Assembly: GCA_017163975.1 (NCBI GenBank)
Contig: JAFFSR010000035.1
Location: forward strand, 992,001-1,056,000
Source: Anastatus disparis
Taxonomy: Eukaryota; Arthropoda; Insecta; Hymenoptera; Eupelmidae
Length of the DNA stretch: 64,000 nt
Reading direction: 5' to 3'
Shown: piece by piece, positions 44,011 to 56,482 of the stretch
Layout of the letters: each line of letters starts with the position of its first letter
How positions within the stretch are numbered: the stretch's first letter is position 1
Program-made: the position numbers and the translations under genes
The notes under the pieces: model-generated
Told to the model about the DNA's origin: nothing
The model's input: the letters and a program-made list of their open reading frames with translations, nothing else
Databases searched by the model: none

Positions 44011-45509
44011 ATCAATGTGCTGGACCTTAGAAGGTAAAATAGTAAAACTAGCATTGATTAAAATGATACTGTCATGGTTTTTTTCATTATAAAACACGCA
44101 ATTTTAACCTTCTATTATTTAGCACTAGTTTTTAAGGTGAAAACTCTTTTCCGTGTAATTCGATTTATAGATATTTTAATCGAACAAATACTGTCTTTAA
44201 TCAACAGTATTTGCTTTCAGTGATTTACGTTTATTTATTAACATCAATGAATTGATGACTCATTAAAGGACAGGTGAATATGATTTCATTTATTTATATG
44301 GTAAAGAATAACAATTTTTAACATACTAACATTAGTATGCTTTATATAGTGATCGCACACGCAGTAAATCTAACATAAATTACAATTTACGTATTACCTT
44401 GAATTTTTAACTTCCTTATATATTAACTTAGAAGCCCTCTTACCGCTTGCGAGATCGAAAATTAACGACGCCACCAAGCGTTAGTATCATCAAACCATCG
44501 AACTAAATGATTTTGTTAAAACAATAAATGTTTCTTTTAGTTCAAATATGTGTTATTTGAATGAAATAAATTATGTAGATGAATCAAATAGTAGGATTTA
44601 CTTGATTTTAACAAGTATTGAATCAGATTTCTCTGTAATTTTTATTAACTTTAGAACATATTTTGCTAAGTTATTCACTTAGCAAGACACGTATTTAAAA
44701 CATGAGTTTGTTTGAGTATAAAGGATGATAACTTATAAAAAAAAATTATTACCAAGAATATTAAATATTAATTTTAACATTATATTTCATTTGATTTAGT
44801 AAATATGTTATTAAATAATAACTGCTTGTTTCAATAAATATTTCATTAAGATAATCAAATAATTATTTAATCGATCTGATAAAGAAATTAATTAATACAA
44901 CAAAATATTTAATTTGGACATAAATAATAAAATATTTAATTGTTAAAAATAATAATTAATTCAATTAATCACTGATTCCATAGACGCAATATAATTAAAT
45001 AATAAAAGTAATAAAATAATTTTATAAAACAAAATAAATCAAATATTTGAATTAATTGAAAATTTAATTAATTTAATGCATCCAATTAATTATAATATAG
45101 TAATGAAATTATTTGAGTAAAAGACAATGGGATATTTCATAGAATCAATCATATATTTCATAAAGAGAAAAAACGCATTCATCAAAGCAACTAAATATTG
45201 AATTAAAATGATTAGGTATTTCATTGGTCAGTGAAATAATTTAATATAAGTCATACAATATTTATTTAAAACAATGAAATATCTTTTTGTTATTATTCAA
45301 AATTTATTGAAAGAATAAAACAATAATTTTGACATTATTAAATATTTCATTAATATAATTAAATATATTATTGAACAGTAAAGTAATTTAATAAAGGTGA
45401 TATAATAATTAATTAAATCAATGTAATATATTCTTCTTTTAATCAAAATTTGATAAAAATACGTTAGAATTAGTAAACATTTTATTAAGATAATTAAATA
45501 TATTATTAA

Positions 45510-45898
45510 GAGGCGGTCGTATAGTTCTGTCCTTGTCTAATCTAAATTTTCGTTATAATTACTAAACTAAATATTTTTATACAAAAGTAAGGGCAGAGCC
45601 CAATAGATTTAAGGATGAGCAGACGATTCTATTCTATGAAAAAATATAAAATTTTTATTAGTTTTCGAGTGAAGTCTGAAACGGAAAAAGAGTTAAATTT
45701 GATTGAAGTGCTTAACTCTTTTTCCATTTCAGACTTCACTCGAAAACTTATGAAAATTTTATATTTTTTCATAGAATAGAATCGTCTGCTGATCCTTAAA
45801 TCTATTGGGCTCTGCCCTTACTTTTGTATAAAAATATTTAATTTAGTCGTAGTAACGAAAATTTAGATTAGACAAGGACAGAACTATACGGCCTCCTC
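45510..45898. mobile_element. TTAA hairpin MITE, family G, copy 1
   Basis: A 389-bp near-perfect hairpin with ends GAGGCGGTCGTATAG and GAGGAGGCCGTATAG, each next to TTAA. Element B copy 2 has a single TTAA at this point (near 59620). It shares CTGTCCTTGTCTAAT with family C. Confidence 0.92.
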
Positions 45899-45899
45899 T

Positions 45900-46320
45900 T
45901 AAACATCAAAGTAATTTAGTAGAAGTATTATAATATTTAATTGAAATAGTGAAATATATTCTTATGTCAATCAAAACTTGATAGAATTAATAAAATAAAT
46001 ATATTCGGTTTAATAAATATTTCATTGAGATAATCAAATATATTATTGAACATTAAAGTAATTTTATGGAAGTGTTAATACAATATTTAATTAAATCAGT
46101 GACATATATTCTTGATTCAATAACAATTTGATAGAAATAATAAAATAAATATATTTGGTTTAATAAATATTTCATTAAGATAATCTAATACATTATTGAA
46201 CATTAAAGTAATTTAATGGAAGTGTTAATACAATATTTAATTAAATCAGTGACATATATTCTTGATTCAATAACAATTTGATAGAAATAATAAAATAAAT
46301 ATATTTGGTTTAATAAATAT
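45900..46320 (+). repeat. ~150-bp tandem repeats in B
   Basis: The phrase TTTGGTTTAATAAATATTTC recurs at about 46003, 46153 and 46303, giving a 150-bp period. The same repeats occur in B copy 2 at about 59050-59700. Confidence 0.85.
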
Positions 46321-47301
46321 TTCTTTAAAAAAAATTTAATATCTGATTTTACGTTGCACCTTTCTTGACTTTAAAAAAATAATTTTTTGGTTTTCTTTTT
46401 GTGAATTCATTGAAATCGGATTTGTTGATTTTAAGTAACTTATTTCTTTAAATTAATTGTAATTTTTATTGAAATGCTGATCAAATTTTATGTGTTATAC
46501 ATAGCAAAATATTTTTTTTATACAATAACATATATTATTAATTAAATGACAATGTTATTAACTTAGTGAAGCGTTTATTTACAATATAAGCTTCTTTAAC
46601 TTAATCGGATGACCGTTAATTCAAGCAAATGTTATATTGATGATTGACCAATATTTTTTTATTGTTATAAAAGATTTTGTAAATTTAACAAACGATTTAC
46701 TAAAATAAATATTTAATTACTGTAACAAAATATATAGATAATTTACAAACATATTCTATTGTTACAAATAAATATTTTATAAAATTTTATCAGCTGCCTC
46801 AATGAAATTGATCTGATTAAATCAATCAAATAATTTAACCGAAACAATAAATTTTTCTTTATTTTAAAAAAATATTTATTTTTTTCAACTTAGGTATCAA
46901 TTTTTTTTATCCCAACTAAATATTTCAGTGATTTAATAACCTTGCATATTACTTCAATCAAAATTAATTTTTATCAACAAAATATTTAATAACTAAATTT
47001 ATTTCATTGACTCAACTAAATTTTTTTCTTAGTGTATGATTATATTATACGATTTTATCATATACTTTTATCATATGATAAATTGAAACGGAAAAACATG
47101 TAATAAAACTATATGATAAGACCACATAATAAAACCATATGATAAAATCATGTGATAAAACTATGTGTTTATTTTCAACCGGGTTCAAAAAAGTTTTTGT
47201 GTAAATTTTAAATGGAAATTTCAATAAAAAAATTTATAAAGAATGTTAATTTTTGGAATAATTAAATGTATAATTATATGTAATGAGACAATTTGAATAA
47301 T

Positions 47302-47684
47302 TTTTTTTTTTTTTTTTTCTAAAAAAAGATTAATATATGAAGGATATTGTCCTCTATATGATTAACCTTTTTTATATGATGAAGTCGAGGGAGTCCCCCG
47401 CCCGGTATCTGTTTAACACATTACATCAGGCTAGAACTGTCAGACCCACCATACCGAAAACTTTGACTACCGATGGATGGTCAGCCGCTTTTGTAACCAA
47501 CAATCAACCGATACCCATTGAGGTCGGATTTTTTAAAGAGTCGCGATATAAATGGCACATACACTAATTTTCTTTCGAAAAAAAAGTTAGAGGTACCTGA
47601 CCAGGATTCGAACCCATGCCCTCCGCGTTGAAGGCAAGAGCTCTATCCATTACGCCACCGCGCTCTATTACGCCACCGCGCTCT
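47302..47684 (-). mobile_element. tRNA-derived SINE
   Basis: On the minus strand it starts with a tRNA-like head: A box TGGCGTAATGG and B box GGTTCGAATCC. It ends in a run of about 17 A. The 14-bp duplication ACAATTTGAATAAT flanks it (47288 and 47685), and R copy 1 carries that sequence once near 13159. The first ~18 bp of the head (GAGCGCGGTGGCGTAAT) are duplicated. The ORF inside is chance. Confidence 0.9.
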
Positions 47685-47698
47685 ACAATTTGAATAAT

Positions 47699-50317
47699 GA
47701 AGTACATATGTTTGATGTAAATTTGACAAAAATTTTTTTGTTTCAAAGCATAAAAAAATTTTACGTTAATTTTCCGTACTTATGTGTAGTATTTTGATAC
47801 GATTTCCTATGAAAATAATTTTCAAAAATTACACAAAACAGTGCAATACCATCAAATATATTACTTTTCAAATTGTATTGAATCATACTTGAAAAGTAAC
47901 TAAACAAATACATTTTTTAAAATTAAATGAATACATTTTATTTTTCAGTTAACTTTATGATATGATAAGAAGCTTTGAAAAAATGTAATGCATTCTTTTT
48001 AGTGAATACTTTAAAATACCTACTTTTTTTAAATTTTCTTACAATATTTCTTTCTAAACATACGATAGTTTTTTTAGTTTTCCATCTAGTTCGATAACAC
48101 GTAGCGAATTTATGACCAGTATTATAATTAAATTATTTTTGTAACTATAAAAATTAAACCATTTTTTTAATAAATGTTTTTTTAACAACAATGGTATTTA
48201 ACGTGATTTTTATTTAATGCGCTTTGATGAAATTGACAACACTTTTTGAAAAATATGCCTTATTAATGCGCATTTCTTAATTCTTTTATTATTCTTTTAT
48301 TCATTTTAAGTCAAATTTTTGTTAAATCAATAAAAAATATAATAATAAAAATATTTAATTTAAATAACCATAATAAATCATTTAAACAAATAATAAACAA
48401 TTTGAAATTGATTCTTTAAGATACATTTCATAATTCTTTAATATTTTTTAAATGGAAGAGATGGTTCCCTTTATCTGTCATTTCAATATTTTTCTCATAA
48501 AGTTTCAAAGATTTTAAAATCATATACATTTTGTTAATAGTCAGATAGCTCCTCCATCAACTATAATTTTTTGTTTATTAAAAAGACGGATAATCTTTTC
48601 AAACTTTAAATGGGTTTTTATTTTATATGTTATTACTGTAAATTTTCAAATAGCCTTGCCGATTTCTTTAAGATAATCTCATTTAAAGTATGATCACTTT
48701 GGATCTCAATAAACTGCTAATTAATAAAATCAGTATTGTTCGTTTATTTAAAATTCATATAATTTCAGCTTGAAGAACCGTTGAGCTCTTTATTATTAAA
48801 ATACTAATTTGCATGACATCTTAAATTTTTTAAAGTAATTTTATTACAAAAAAAAGTAATTAACAGAACGAGCAGCCAGATAAGATGCCAATAAGTTATT
48901 TTTCCGAAAGAATTTTCAATTTTTCTTAAATAATTAACCTCTGTGTAACTTAAATTTTATGTTTATGTAATTTTTGAAAAATTGAGATTTTTCATCTTTT
49001 AAATTTTGTAACTGTTAAAATAAAATGTTATTTTTTTTTAAATTAATTGAAAAGAATGTTATCATGCCCCTATATAACTTTAGAAAATGTCACTTTTTAA
49101 CGGATAAAAATAATTCAACCATTCAAAGTTTAGTCAAAATTTTATTCAATAAGAACTGAAAATTATTCCGTTCGTTAAATAGAATTATCATTTTTTTTTG
49201 TTTTGGAAATAATAATCGATAATATTATAAAAATAAATTTAATAAAAGAAAGAAGAAAAAGTCCACTTTTAAAACATATTAATGATATTCAATAAAATTT
49301 TTATTTAAAATGCACTTTAATGAAGTTTAAACTCGTAAAATTATTTATTTATTGAGGTAAATTTATTATTTTACTTATCTAAAATAAAATTAGAATTATT
49401 TATATTTATTTTCTATTTTTATTAAATTAGTTAAAAATGTCACAAATTTATATAAATTTAGAAACGGTCCTTTTTTCAAGGAACAAAAAAGGTTTTATTA
49501 TTTGCAATTGAGTGAGAATGAAAAAACAACTATAATTTAAAATAATTTTTTTTTCAATCGTTAATATTTTTTTTATTTAGTAGGAAAAAATTACAGAACT
49601 AGCTTCGTTTTTATTTCATATTGATATAAGTTATATAGCCATGTAATATTGACATTAAAACTTTTTTCTATCCCTATCTGTAAATATATTTTTTTATATT
49701 TTTGAAATAAAATAGAATTTAAGGTGTTAAATAAATTTTTTATTTTATTTTTTCCGCTATGAAAATTGATTACAAAAATATATAATATTTAAAAATAAAA
49801 CAAAAAAAAATATAGGTGGAACATCAGGTTTGAACTTGGCAAAAGTAGAGATCGAGGTGCGTAAATATTTAGTGACCACAGCCACCGCATTCGTTTGTTG
49901 AATAGGGTAAAAAGTTGCATATGTTCATCGCCCCCCAAAAGATTTTATTTATTATTATTTATTTGTTTGATTACTTTAATGATTTTTATTATTAAAATAT
50001 ATATCTGTTTTAAATAAAAATATGTAATTAATCAACAAATTTTCGGGACGGTTAATCGCATTGAAATAAAGCTATAAAGTATCGCGGTGAAAACAAGCTA
50101 AAGTGGATTTGCCGTAAGTTTACCTACGCCACTGGAAGCCGCGTGTTTCGTGTGTTTGCATCCTCCCCTCTCGCTTGCTTCTCTACGCGCGTGTAGACGT
50201 GGAGGGAGTTTGCGCGTATAGTTCGGGCATTTGTCCATGTGGCGGCAGTAGTTTACATTGTAATTTAACGGGCACGCTCTTGCCTATGCTCATTGGCGAT
50301 CTCTACTTATCTCTGCT
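47699..50317 (+). repeat. R copy 2 right part and right arm, no gene
   Basis: Matches copy 1 (13172-13712, 16552-17342 and 31050-33075). It holds the empty sites for the poly-G transposon (48214) and for the Polinton (48981). Confidence 0.85.
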
Positions 50318-50743
50318 GAGAGATATGAGAAATTTTCTGCAATATTACACAATATTCTAATCTTTCAGAAAGATTACATGCCGACTGGGATATTATTTTT
50401 ATCCTAATCTAACTTATGATTAATAGTTAGTTCTAACGTTAATATAGAACATCAAATATATATCCACTAACAAAAAATATTTAAATAACTTGTAATGTAT
50501 ATTAAAACTTCACATAGTATGTCAGTTGCAATACTTATAGTCTTGTTACTTGTCACAATCATAAGAAAGAAAAATATTAAGTGTACTTTTGCCATATTTC
50601 CGTATCTAATAAATCTACGCTTTCTGCTCAAGAAGGAATAATTGTCATCATAGAATCGGTCAATGAAGCCGAAATTTCAACGCACCAAAATTCAAAACTG
50701 CAAAAGCAGGCAAAGAAAGAAAATTGATTTTATAAAACTTTTA
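50318..50743. other. No gene seen
   Basis: Unique AT-rich sequence; nothing supported. Confidence 0.5.
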
Positions 50744-50898
50744 GCAATTGGGATATTGCATGAAATTTTTTTTTTAAATTCATTACATTTGTTATTAAGA
50801 AAATTAAAAAATAAAGGACACGTATTTTTTCTTTTTTCATGAAAATGAAAACTTGAAGAGATAGAGGCAGTTGAAATTAGTGTGACGTCACGATTGTC
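50744..50898 (+). repeat. Dispersed repeat L, copy 1
   Basis: About 150 bp matching 63365-63512. It shares AACTTGAAGAGATAGAGGCA and ends in GTGTGACGTCAC. A second TGACGTCA lies about 30 bp on in inverted context. Confidence 0.8.
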
Positions 50899-51520
50899 AT
50901 TTTGGCAATAGCAATCATGACGTCATTTATCATAGCGCTATATCTATATATATCAAAATTGTGATAACTTATATCGGCTGTAACTTTTGCAATTCATCAG
51001 ATTTTGAAAAACAAAAAAATACGGGTCTTTTATTTTTTCATATTCTATCTGACGGATATAATACATTTTTTCATGCAAAATGCTAATTGTCAAACTAAGT
51101 TAATTTACAAAATCATCTAATATTAAAAGTTAAAAATCTTAAAAATTCCGGCTTTTTGGTAGGCTGGTTGTGGTTGATTTCGGTAACCGGCCTGGGCATC
51201 GGAATTACGGCCTAGCCGGTCAAATACCGGCCAGATGACAGTCCTACTCTACACATATGCCTACCAACGTGAAACGCACGTACGAAATTCACAAGAATAG
51301 TCATCTACAACCTGCCAGAAAATGCTGTATAGGATACGAAAAAGCGAACACTACAAGCGGATTTAGCGTACACAGTGTTGGAAAAATAATATTCTTCACC
51401 TTGAGAAAAGTGATGATTCTACATTAAATTGTGTAAAAAATACGTTTTTTTATTATTTGCAATGTCAAAACCGACATACAATAGATTTTTTGTGAAAATG
51501 CAAAGGAAAAGACCGAAGGA
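50899..51520. other. No gene; CCGG-rich patch
   Basis: Mostly unique sequence. At 51147-51240 there is a GC-rich patch with several CCGG and GGCC words that can partly fold back. No gene is seen. Confidence 0.5.
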
Positions 51521-51575
51521 AATGTAAAACAGACATTGCCTGCGCTCATGAATATTGACTATCTTGTTATTATAC

Positions 51576-51811
51576 CAACGAAGATAGACGCTTATAGAAG
51601 CGTACTTCAAATGGGCGGACAGGGGCTCAAAATCTAAAGCTTATGTCCTCCAGCCGCGTGGTGCCGCTACTAAAATGCCATGTATTTCTATATCTATATG
51701 AACCGATGTTTTCATAAATATAGATATATACGTAATGTTAAAGTGTCCTCCAAAAGCTGGGCCCCCAAAGTTAACCCAGAAGTACGCTTCTATAAGCGTC
51801 TATCTTCGTTG
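51576..51811 (-). mobile_element. 236-bp MITE Q, copy 2
   Basis: Same element as 21894-22129 in opposite orientation. The flanks ATTATAC and ATTATAA agree at six of seven bases. Confidence 0.9.
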
Positions 51812-51860
51812 ATTATAATAAAAAATTTCCAAAAAAAAATAAATGCATTATCTTATAGTA

Positions 51861-52254
51861 TGTACACTTGGCGGAAAGGATATTTTTCCGAATGTTAACC
51901 TCAAATGGCAACATCCCATATTTTACCACAGACATAAGACAATTCCAAATTATGGAGCAAATTTCGCATCATTGTTAACAAACAATGACCCGAATTATAA
52001 TCTTATAAAATAAAATTTTTATTTCTTAATTCAATAATCATATAGAATCAAATATTGTTAATTGAAATTATATAAACAGTAAAAGTTTAGTAGTTATCAT
52101 TTGAATTTTGCATAAATAATTTATATAAAAAAACAAAATAATCATGATGCGAAACTCAATGCATGATTCGAAGTTCTCTTACGTCTGTGGTAAAAAATGC
52201 AGCGCTGCCATTGGAGATACACATTCGGAAAAATATCCTTTCCGCCAAGTGTAC
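51861..52254. mobile_element. MITE I inside J
   Basis: Inverted ends TGTACACTTGGCGGAAAGGA; the arms are about 70 bp. The uninterrupted sequence is visible in the other arm of J near 53090. The target duplication is unclear. Confidence 0.8.
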
Positions 52255-52334
52255 CACGAAGATTATTCAGTTAAATTTTTAAATAATTTATCCATTAGTT
52301 TTTAAGTATTTTGGATTTCTCCCATATGGAAATA

Positions 52335-52985
52335 ATTTCTGCGAATAATTGTAAATAATAGTAAATAATTGTAAATAACTGTTAAAAAATGTCAGAATTG
52401 AGACATAAATAATAGTTATTTACAGTTATTTACTATTATTTATCATTAATTACTGTTATTTACAGTTATTTACAATTATTTACAGGTATTTACAATTATT
52501 CATAATTATTTACAGTTATTTACATTTTCAAAAATTTTTGAATTAGTGAATAATTTAATGTTCTTAATAATTATTTATAATTATTTATAGTTATTTACAA
52601 TTATTTACAATTTCTTACAGTTGTTTACAGATATTCATAATTACTTACAATTATTTACAATTTTTCATAGTTTTTTACAATTATTTACAGTTATTCACAT
52701 TTTCAAAAATTTCCGCATACATATAAAAAAATTGAATAAATTTGTGAAAATTTTCGAAAATGTAAATAACTGCAAAAAACTATAAATAATCCTAAATAAC
52801 TGTAAATAATTGTAAAAACAGTGAATAAATGTAAATAACCGTAAATAAATATAAATAACTGTAAATAACAATAATTGTAAATAACTGTTATTTATGTCTC
52901 AATTCTGACATTTTTTAACACTTATTTACAGTTATTTACATTTATTTACAGTAGTTATTTACAATTATTTCCAGAAATTTTTTCT
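52335..52985. repeat. TTATTTACAG-type simple array
   Basis: Units of 10-11 bp (TATTTACAGT, TATTTACAAT and inverses) with blocks in both orientations. Confidence 0.9.
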
Positions 52986-53190
52986 ATATGGGCTGGTATA
53001 AAATCAAAAAATTTTAATATATTATATTACATACCAAAATTCTAAATAACTAACGAATTAATTTTAAAATTCAACTGAATAATCTTCATGGTGCATACTA
53101 TTAGCTAATGCATTTCTTTTTCTGCAATAAAATGAAAAAATAGAAAATATTTGTGAGTACAGGTGTAATGTCTGTTTTACATCTTCTTAA

Positions 53191-53395
53191 GGCGACTACG
53201 GAAGTTCGGTTGGATTTCATTTTGTAGTTTACAAATTATTCTTTCAGTTTCTAAAATTTTTTGGATTTTTTAATTTTCCACTATTTATTATAATCCGTAG
53301 AATGGTGGAAAATTGAAAAATCTGAAAAATTTTAGAAACTGAAAGAGTAATTTGTAAACTCAAAAATAAAACCTAACCTAAAATCCGAAGTCGCT
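53191..53395. mobile_element. TTAA hairpin MITE, family K
   Basis: A 205-bp hairpin with ends GGCGACTACGGA and GCGACTTCGGA-like, flanked by TTAA (53187-53190 and 53396-53399). Confidence 0.85.
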
Positions 53396-53399
53396 TTAA

Positions 53400-54764
53400 G
53401 TCTACATTGTAAAAAATTTTATGTAATTTTAACACACGTAAGTGTTACAGATGAAACAAAAGTTTTTTTCTGTTAAAATTTACAAATAATTTTTGGGTAC
53501 TTTTCAGAGTAAAATTTTCAACACAATAATTCATGAATAATAACAAATTTTTAATAACAAAAAGTGTATAATACTACAAATTTATTTGTGTTGAAGTAAG
53601 AAGATTAAAATAACGTTTTAAAGATTATTAAATAATAACTTTCTCTCATTTCTTTCTGTAAATTTTAAATAAAAAGAGAAACATAAAGAAATAGAAGAAA
53701 ATGCATAGATTGATTAATGTTGAAATGCATCAATAAGTTTATAGATGTATGGGTAAATGAATAATCAAGTGAGCTATAAACATTTATTTTTTTATTTACA
53801 TTGTCCTTAGATTAAATGATCTGCATAAATTATGTCGTATTTAGCTCAACACACTAGAATTTCATAATATACGGTCTTTTTTGTCCAAAATAAATCGACT
53901 TCAATTGAATAAAAAACTTATTTAGAAAAAAACTTGACTTCTCACAAAATTTTGATTGTGAAAAAGTGTATTTTTCATTCGTACGGCAGTATAGAAAAAA
54001 AATGGTTCGCATTTATTTCTCCGAAAATCACTCAAATTATTCCAAAATCAGGGCAATTTCATGATATATCATTTTCAAAGTTTGCACTGTTCTGGCAATG
54101 GAAAATAACTTGTATGCAAAATTTAGAGAATGTTTATCGTATAATATAATATCATCGTGTAAGCCACTTGTTTTGATTCTAAGTCTAACTATAGATAAAT
54201 AAATAAAAAATTAGAAATATTATTATAAACTGCTTTCTGCATGAGACAACAAAAAAATTTTATTAAGTCTTAAAAATTCCACTGGATGTATCTATTTATA
54301 ATTATATAATGACCACAAACAAAAACTTAAATTTATTAAATTTGTTCATGTATTTTACGCATATTTTTCAACTAAAATTAGTATTTATCATTTCAGCAAC
54401 AATATTTTGGTTCTGTTCTGTAGGTCAATTTCAAAAGTCATATATAAATTTATTAAAACTGAGAATATAAGCTAATCAATAATATTGTCGTATCTATGTA
54501 AATTTTTTCAACTCCATGGCGATGATTCTAACGACAATATGCGCCCCTACATCCTAAACTTAGATTATATTGGTACTTTATAATTTTGTGAACAATCAAA
54601 TATCACTTTACGAAAGTTGAATGTATTCATTGATATATATTTCAATATCTTATGCATGTTAATATTTATTGAAATATGATTTATAGATTCGATTCTATTA
54701 CGCTCAATATCTTGTAACTGTAGTGGTGTCTGAAATTATAGGGCGCATTGAAGCATAAGAAAAT
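53400..54764. other. Unique sequence, no gene seen
   Basis: AT-rich DNA with no repeat partner in the window and no supported gene. Confidence 0.5.
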
Positions 54765-54974
54765 ATGGCAAATCTCAGGGAACGTTTGAATGAATTTGTA
54801 CCAGATGAAGAAGATCATTTGAAAATTTATGAATTATTATTTTTACCATTAACGGACAAGGTACGTAGATAAATTATAAATAATCAAGTGCAGATCATGT
54901 CTTAATATATAAAAATAAAATATTACCCATTAAATATAGTTTTATTTTTTCAGTTATTGAAGAAAAGAAAGTAA
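54765..54974 (+). CDS. Candidate two-exon mini-gene, 38 codons
   Basis: Exon 1 (54765-54860) encodes MANLRERLNEFVPDEEDHLK followed by IYELLFLPLTDK and ends at AAG|GTACGT. An intron of 93 bp (54861-54953) ends in a pyrimidine tract and CAG. Exon 2 continues in frame with LLKKRK and a stop at 54972-54974. Donor, acceptor and the intron length typical of insects support splicing. The codon texture is less AT-biased than around it. The peptide has an acidic start and a basic end; I know no family. It could also be the first exon of a gene whose rest is lost or decayed. Confidence 0.4.
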
Positions 54975-55597
54975 AATATATAGCATTTCTGTCATTCATT
55001 AGATTTACTTGAGATAAATTCTATTTAGAATACTGATTTGATACAATTATGAAGTTTTAGTCCAGTAGAATTAGTCAAAATGCATAACGTAATTAGTAAC
55101 AGGTGCACACCACCAAAAATGGCTTTGTTGGATGATTAGAAATGAAATTCTTGAGAGACCCTAAAAATTTGAGCCGTCAGAAATTTGTAAACAATGATTT
55201 AAGGTGCAAAATTCGTAAAAATCACTGTTTTTTCGAGGTAGCTTGAAATCGTTTGCGATTTCGTATATGAAAATTATACGATTTGTAGGTGTTTCAAATG
55301 CGATTAATTTGAGACGTAATTGATCAAAATCGGCTAATAGCTTTTATAAATAATGATAAACAAAGATCGAAAATCTCGAAATTTTCAAATATTTTTCATT
55401 TTATAAAAAACGATGTACATGTTTGTAATTCAACAAAAATGTGCCTTTTATTATCCTAAGTTACCATAAACATTTCATCAAAAAATATTAATTAATTTAT
55501 GAGATATTCTATTTGTTTATTAAAAAGAGGTCAAATGTACGTTAAAAATTTCACCCAATTCCGTCATGATAGAGACTTTATGATAATCATATATTTA
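54975..55597. other. No gene seen
   Basis: AT-rich unique sequence up to element B copy 2. Confidence 0.5.
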
Positions 55598-55646
55598 CAC
55601 TGAGAAAAAAATTTAGTTGAGTCAATGAAATAAATTTAGTTATTAA

Positions 55647-56027
55647 GAGGAGGTCACGTATCTCTGTCCTTTTCTAATCAAAGAATTGAGTTTCTTACAG
55701 AAACTAATAACTTTAGCATAAAATGAAGAGAAAACCGCATCTTGTATCAAAAAAAGGAATATTTTCTTTGATAAGAAAAAATTAATTTTATTGCTTCGTT
55801 TTCAAGAAAACCTTGAAAAACTTAAATCATAGAGGTTAGGGTGGACAATTTGGTTTTTCAAGGTTTTCTTGAGAACGAAGCAATGAAATTAATTTTTTCT
55901 TATCAAAGAAAATACTCCTTTTTTTGATACAAGATGCGGCTTTCTCTTCATTTTATGCTAAAGTTATTAGTTTCTGTAAGAAACTCAATTCTTTGATTAG
56001 AAAAGGACAGAGATACGTGACCTCCTC
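55647..56027. mobile_element. TTAA hairpin MITE, family G, copy 2
   Basis: A 381-bp hairpin with ends GAGGAGGTCACGTATC, flanked by TTAA. B copy 1 shows one TTAA at this site (near 46993). The inner sequence differs from copy 1, but the CTGTCCTT.TCTAATC block is shared. Confidence 0.92.
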
Positions 56028-56482
56028 TTAAATATTTCGTTGATAAAAATTAATTTTGATTGAAGTAATATGCAAAGTTATTAAATCACTGAAATATTTA
56101 GTTGGGATAAAAAAAAATGATACCTAAGTTAAAAAAATAAACATTTTTTTAAAATAAAGAAAAATTTATTGTTTTGGTTAAATTATTTGATTGATTTAAT
56201 CAAATCAATTTCATTAACAGCAGGCCGGAGTAGAACCTGATACCGACCGAGTAACAATTGAGTTGTTTGTTATTTACTCAAGTATTAATCGGTGTATCTT
56301 CAAAATAAAGGTTGATCGCAATAGATATTATTATTATGAATATCTATGCACAAGAAAAAAAAAATCTACCGATTTGTTTTTGAGAAAAGTAAGGAACGCG
56401 AAAATATTATAAACATAATCTTTTACTCCGGCGTTCCTTACTTTTCTCAAAAACAAAGCGATAGATTTTTTTTTTCTTGTGC

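Larger units (their letters stand above)
42895..44155. mobile_element. TA-flanked MITE E inside B
   Basis: Ends CACGGAAAAAAGTTTTCACC and inverse (with one change), flanked by TA. The second copy of B has the empty site AATTAATTCG near 60842. It contains palindrome F, a (TA)n tract at 43731-43765 and a ~68-bp tandem duplication at 43870-44010. Confidence 0.88.
42213..47035 (+). mobile_element. Large TA-flanked element B, copy 1
   Basis: Ends are CACTGAGAAAAAAATTTAG and inverse, flanked by TA. It is very AT-rich and without a gene. It contains element E (42895), hairpin G1 (45510) and ~150-bp tandem repeats (about 45900-46320). The same element lies inverted at 55598-61633. TA sites and these ends suggest a Tc1/mariner-type non-autonomous element. 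Confidence 0.82.
41112..47183. mobile_element. Nested palindrome A
   Basis: The ends are CCCGGTTGAAAATAAACACA and its inverse. R copy 1 reads straight through at about 13053. Without its insertions A is only a few hundred bp, made of repeated TTTTATCATATGG-type units in inverted orientation. Elements N and B sit inside it. Confidence 0.85.
35918..50317 (+). mobile_element. Composite repeat R, copy 2, both ends present
   Basis: Its ends are AGCAGAGATTAGTAGAGAT on the left and the inverse on the right, each next to GAG. The arms are about 1.2 kb once the hairpin at 36497 is removed. Subtracting all insertions leaves about 6.4 kb. No gene is found, so this is either a non-autonomous or a fully decayed element. 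Confidence 0.75.
51521..53186. mobile_element. Palindromic element J with TTATTTACAG array
   Basis: AATGTAAAACAGACATT marks both ends in inverted form. Further matching arms include GAAGATTATTCAGTT (52257 and 53078). The centre (about 52335-52985) is an array of short TTATTTACAG/CTGTAAATAA units that changes orientation several times. Elements Q and I are inserted in the left arm. Confidence 0.7.

Noticed and set aside
47337..47567. 76-codon frame near 47.4 kb
   Set aside because: It lies inside the SINE on the strand opposite to its transcription; no support as a gene.
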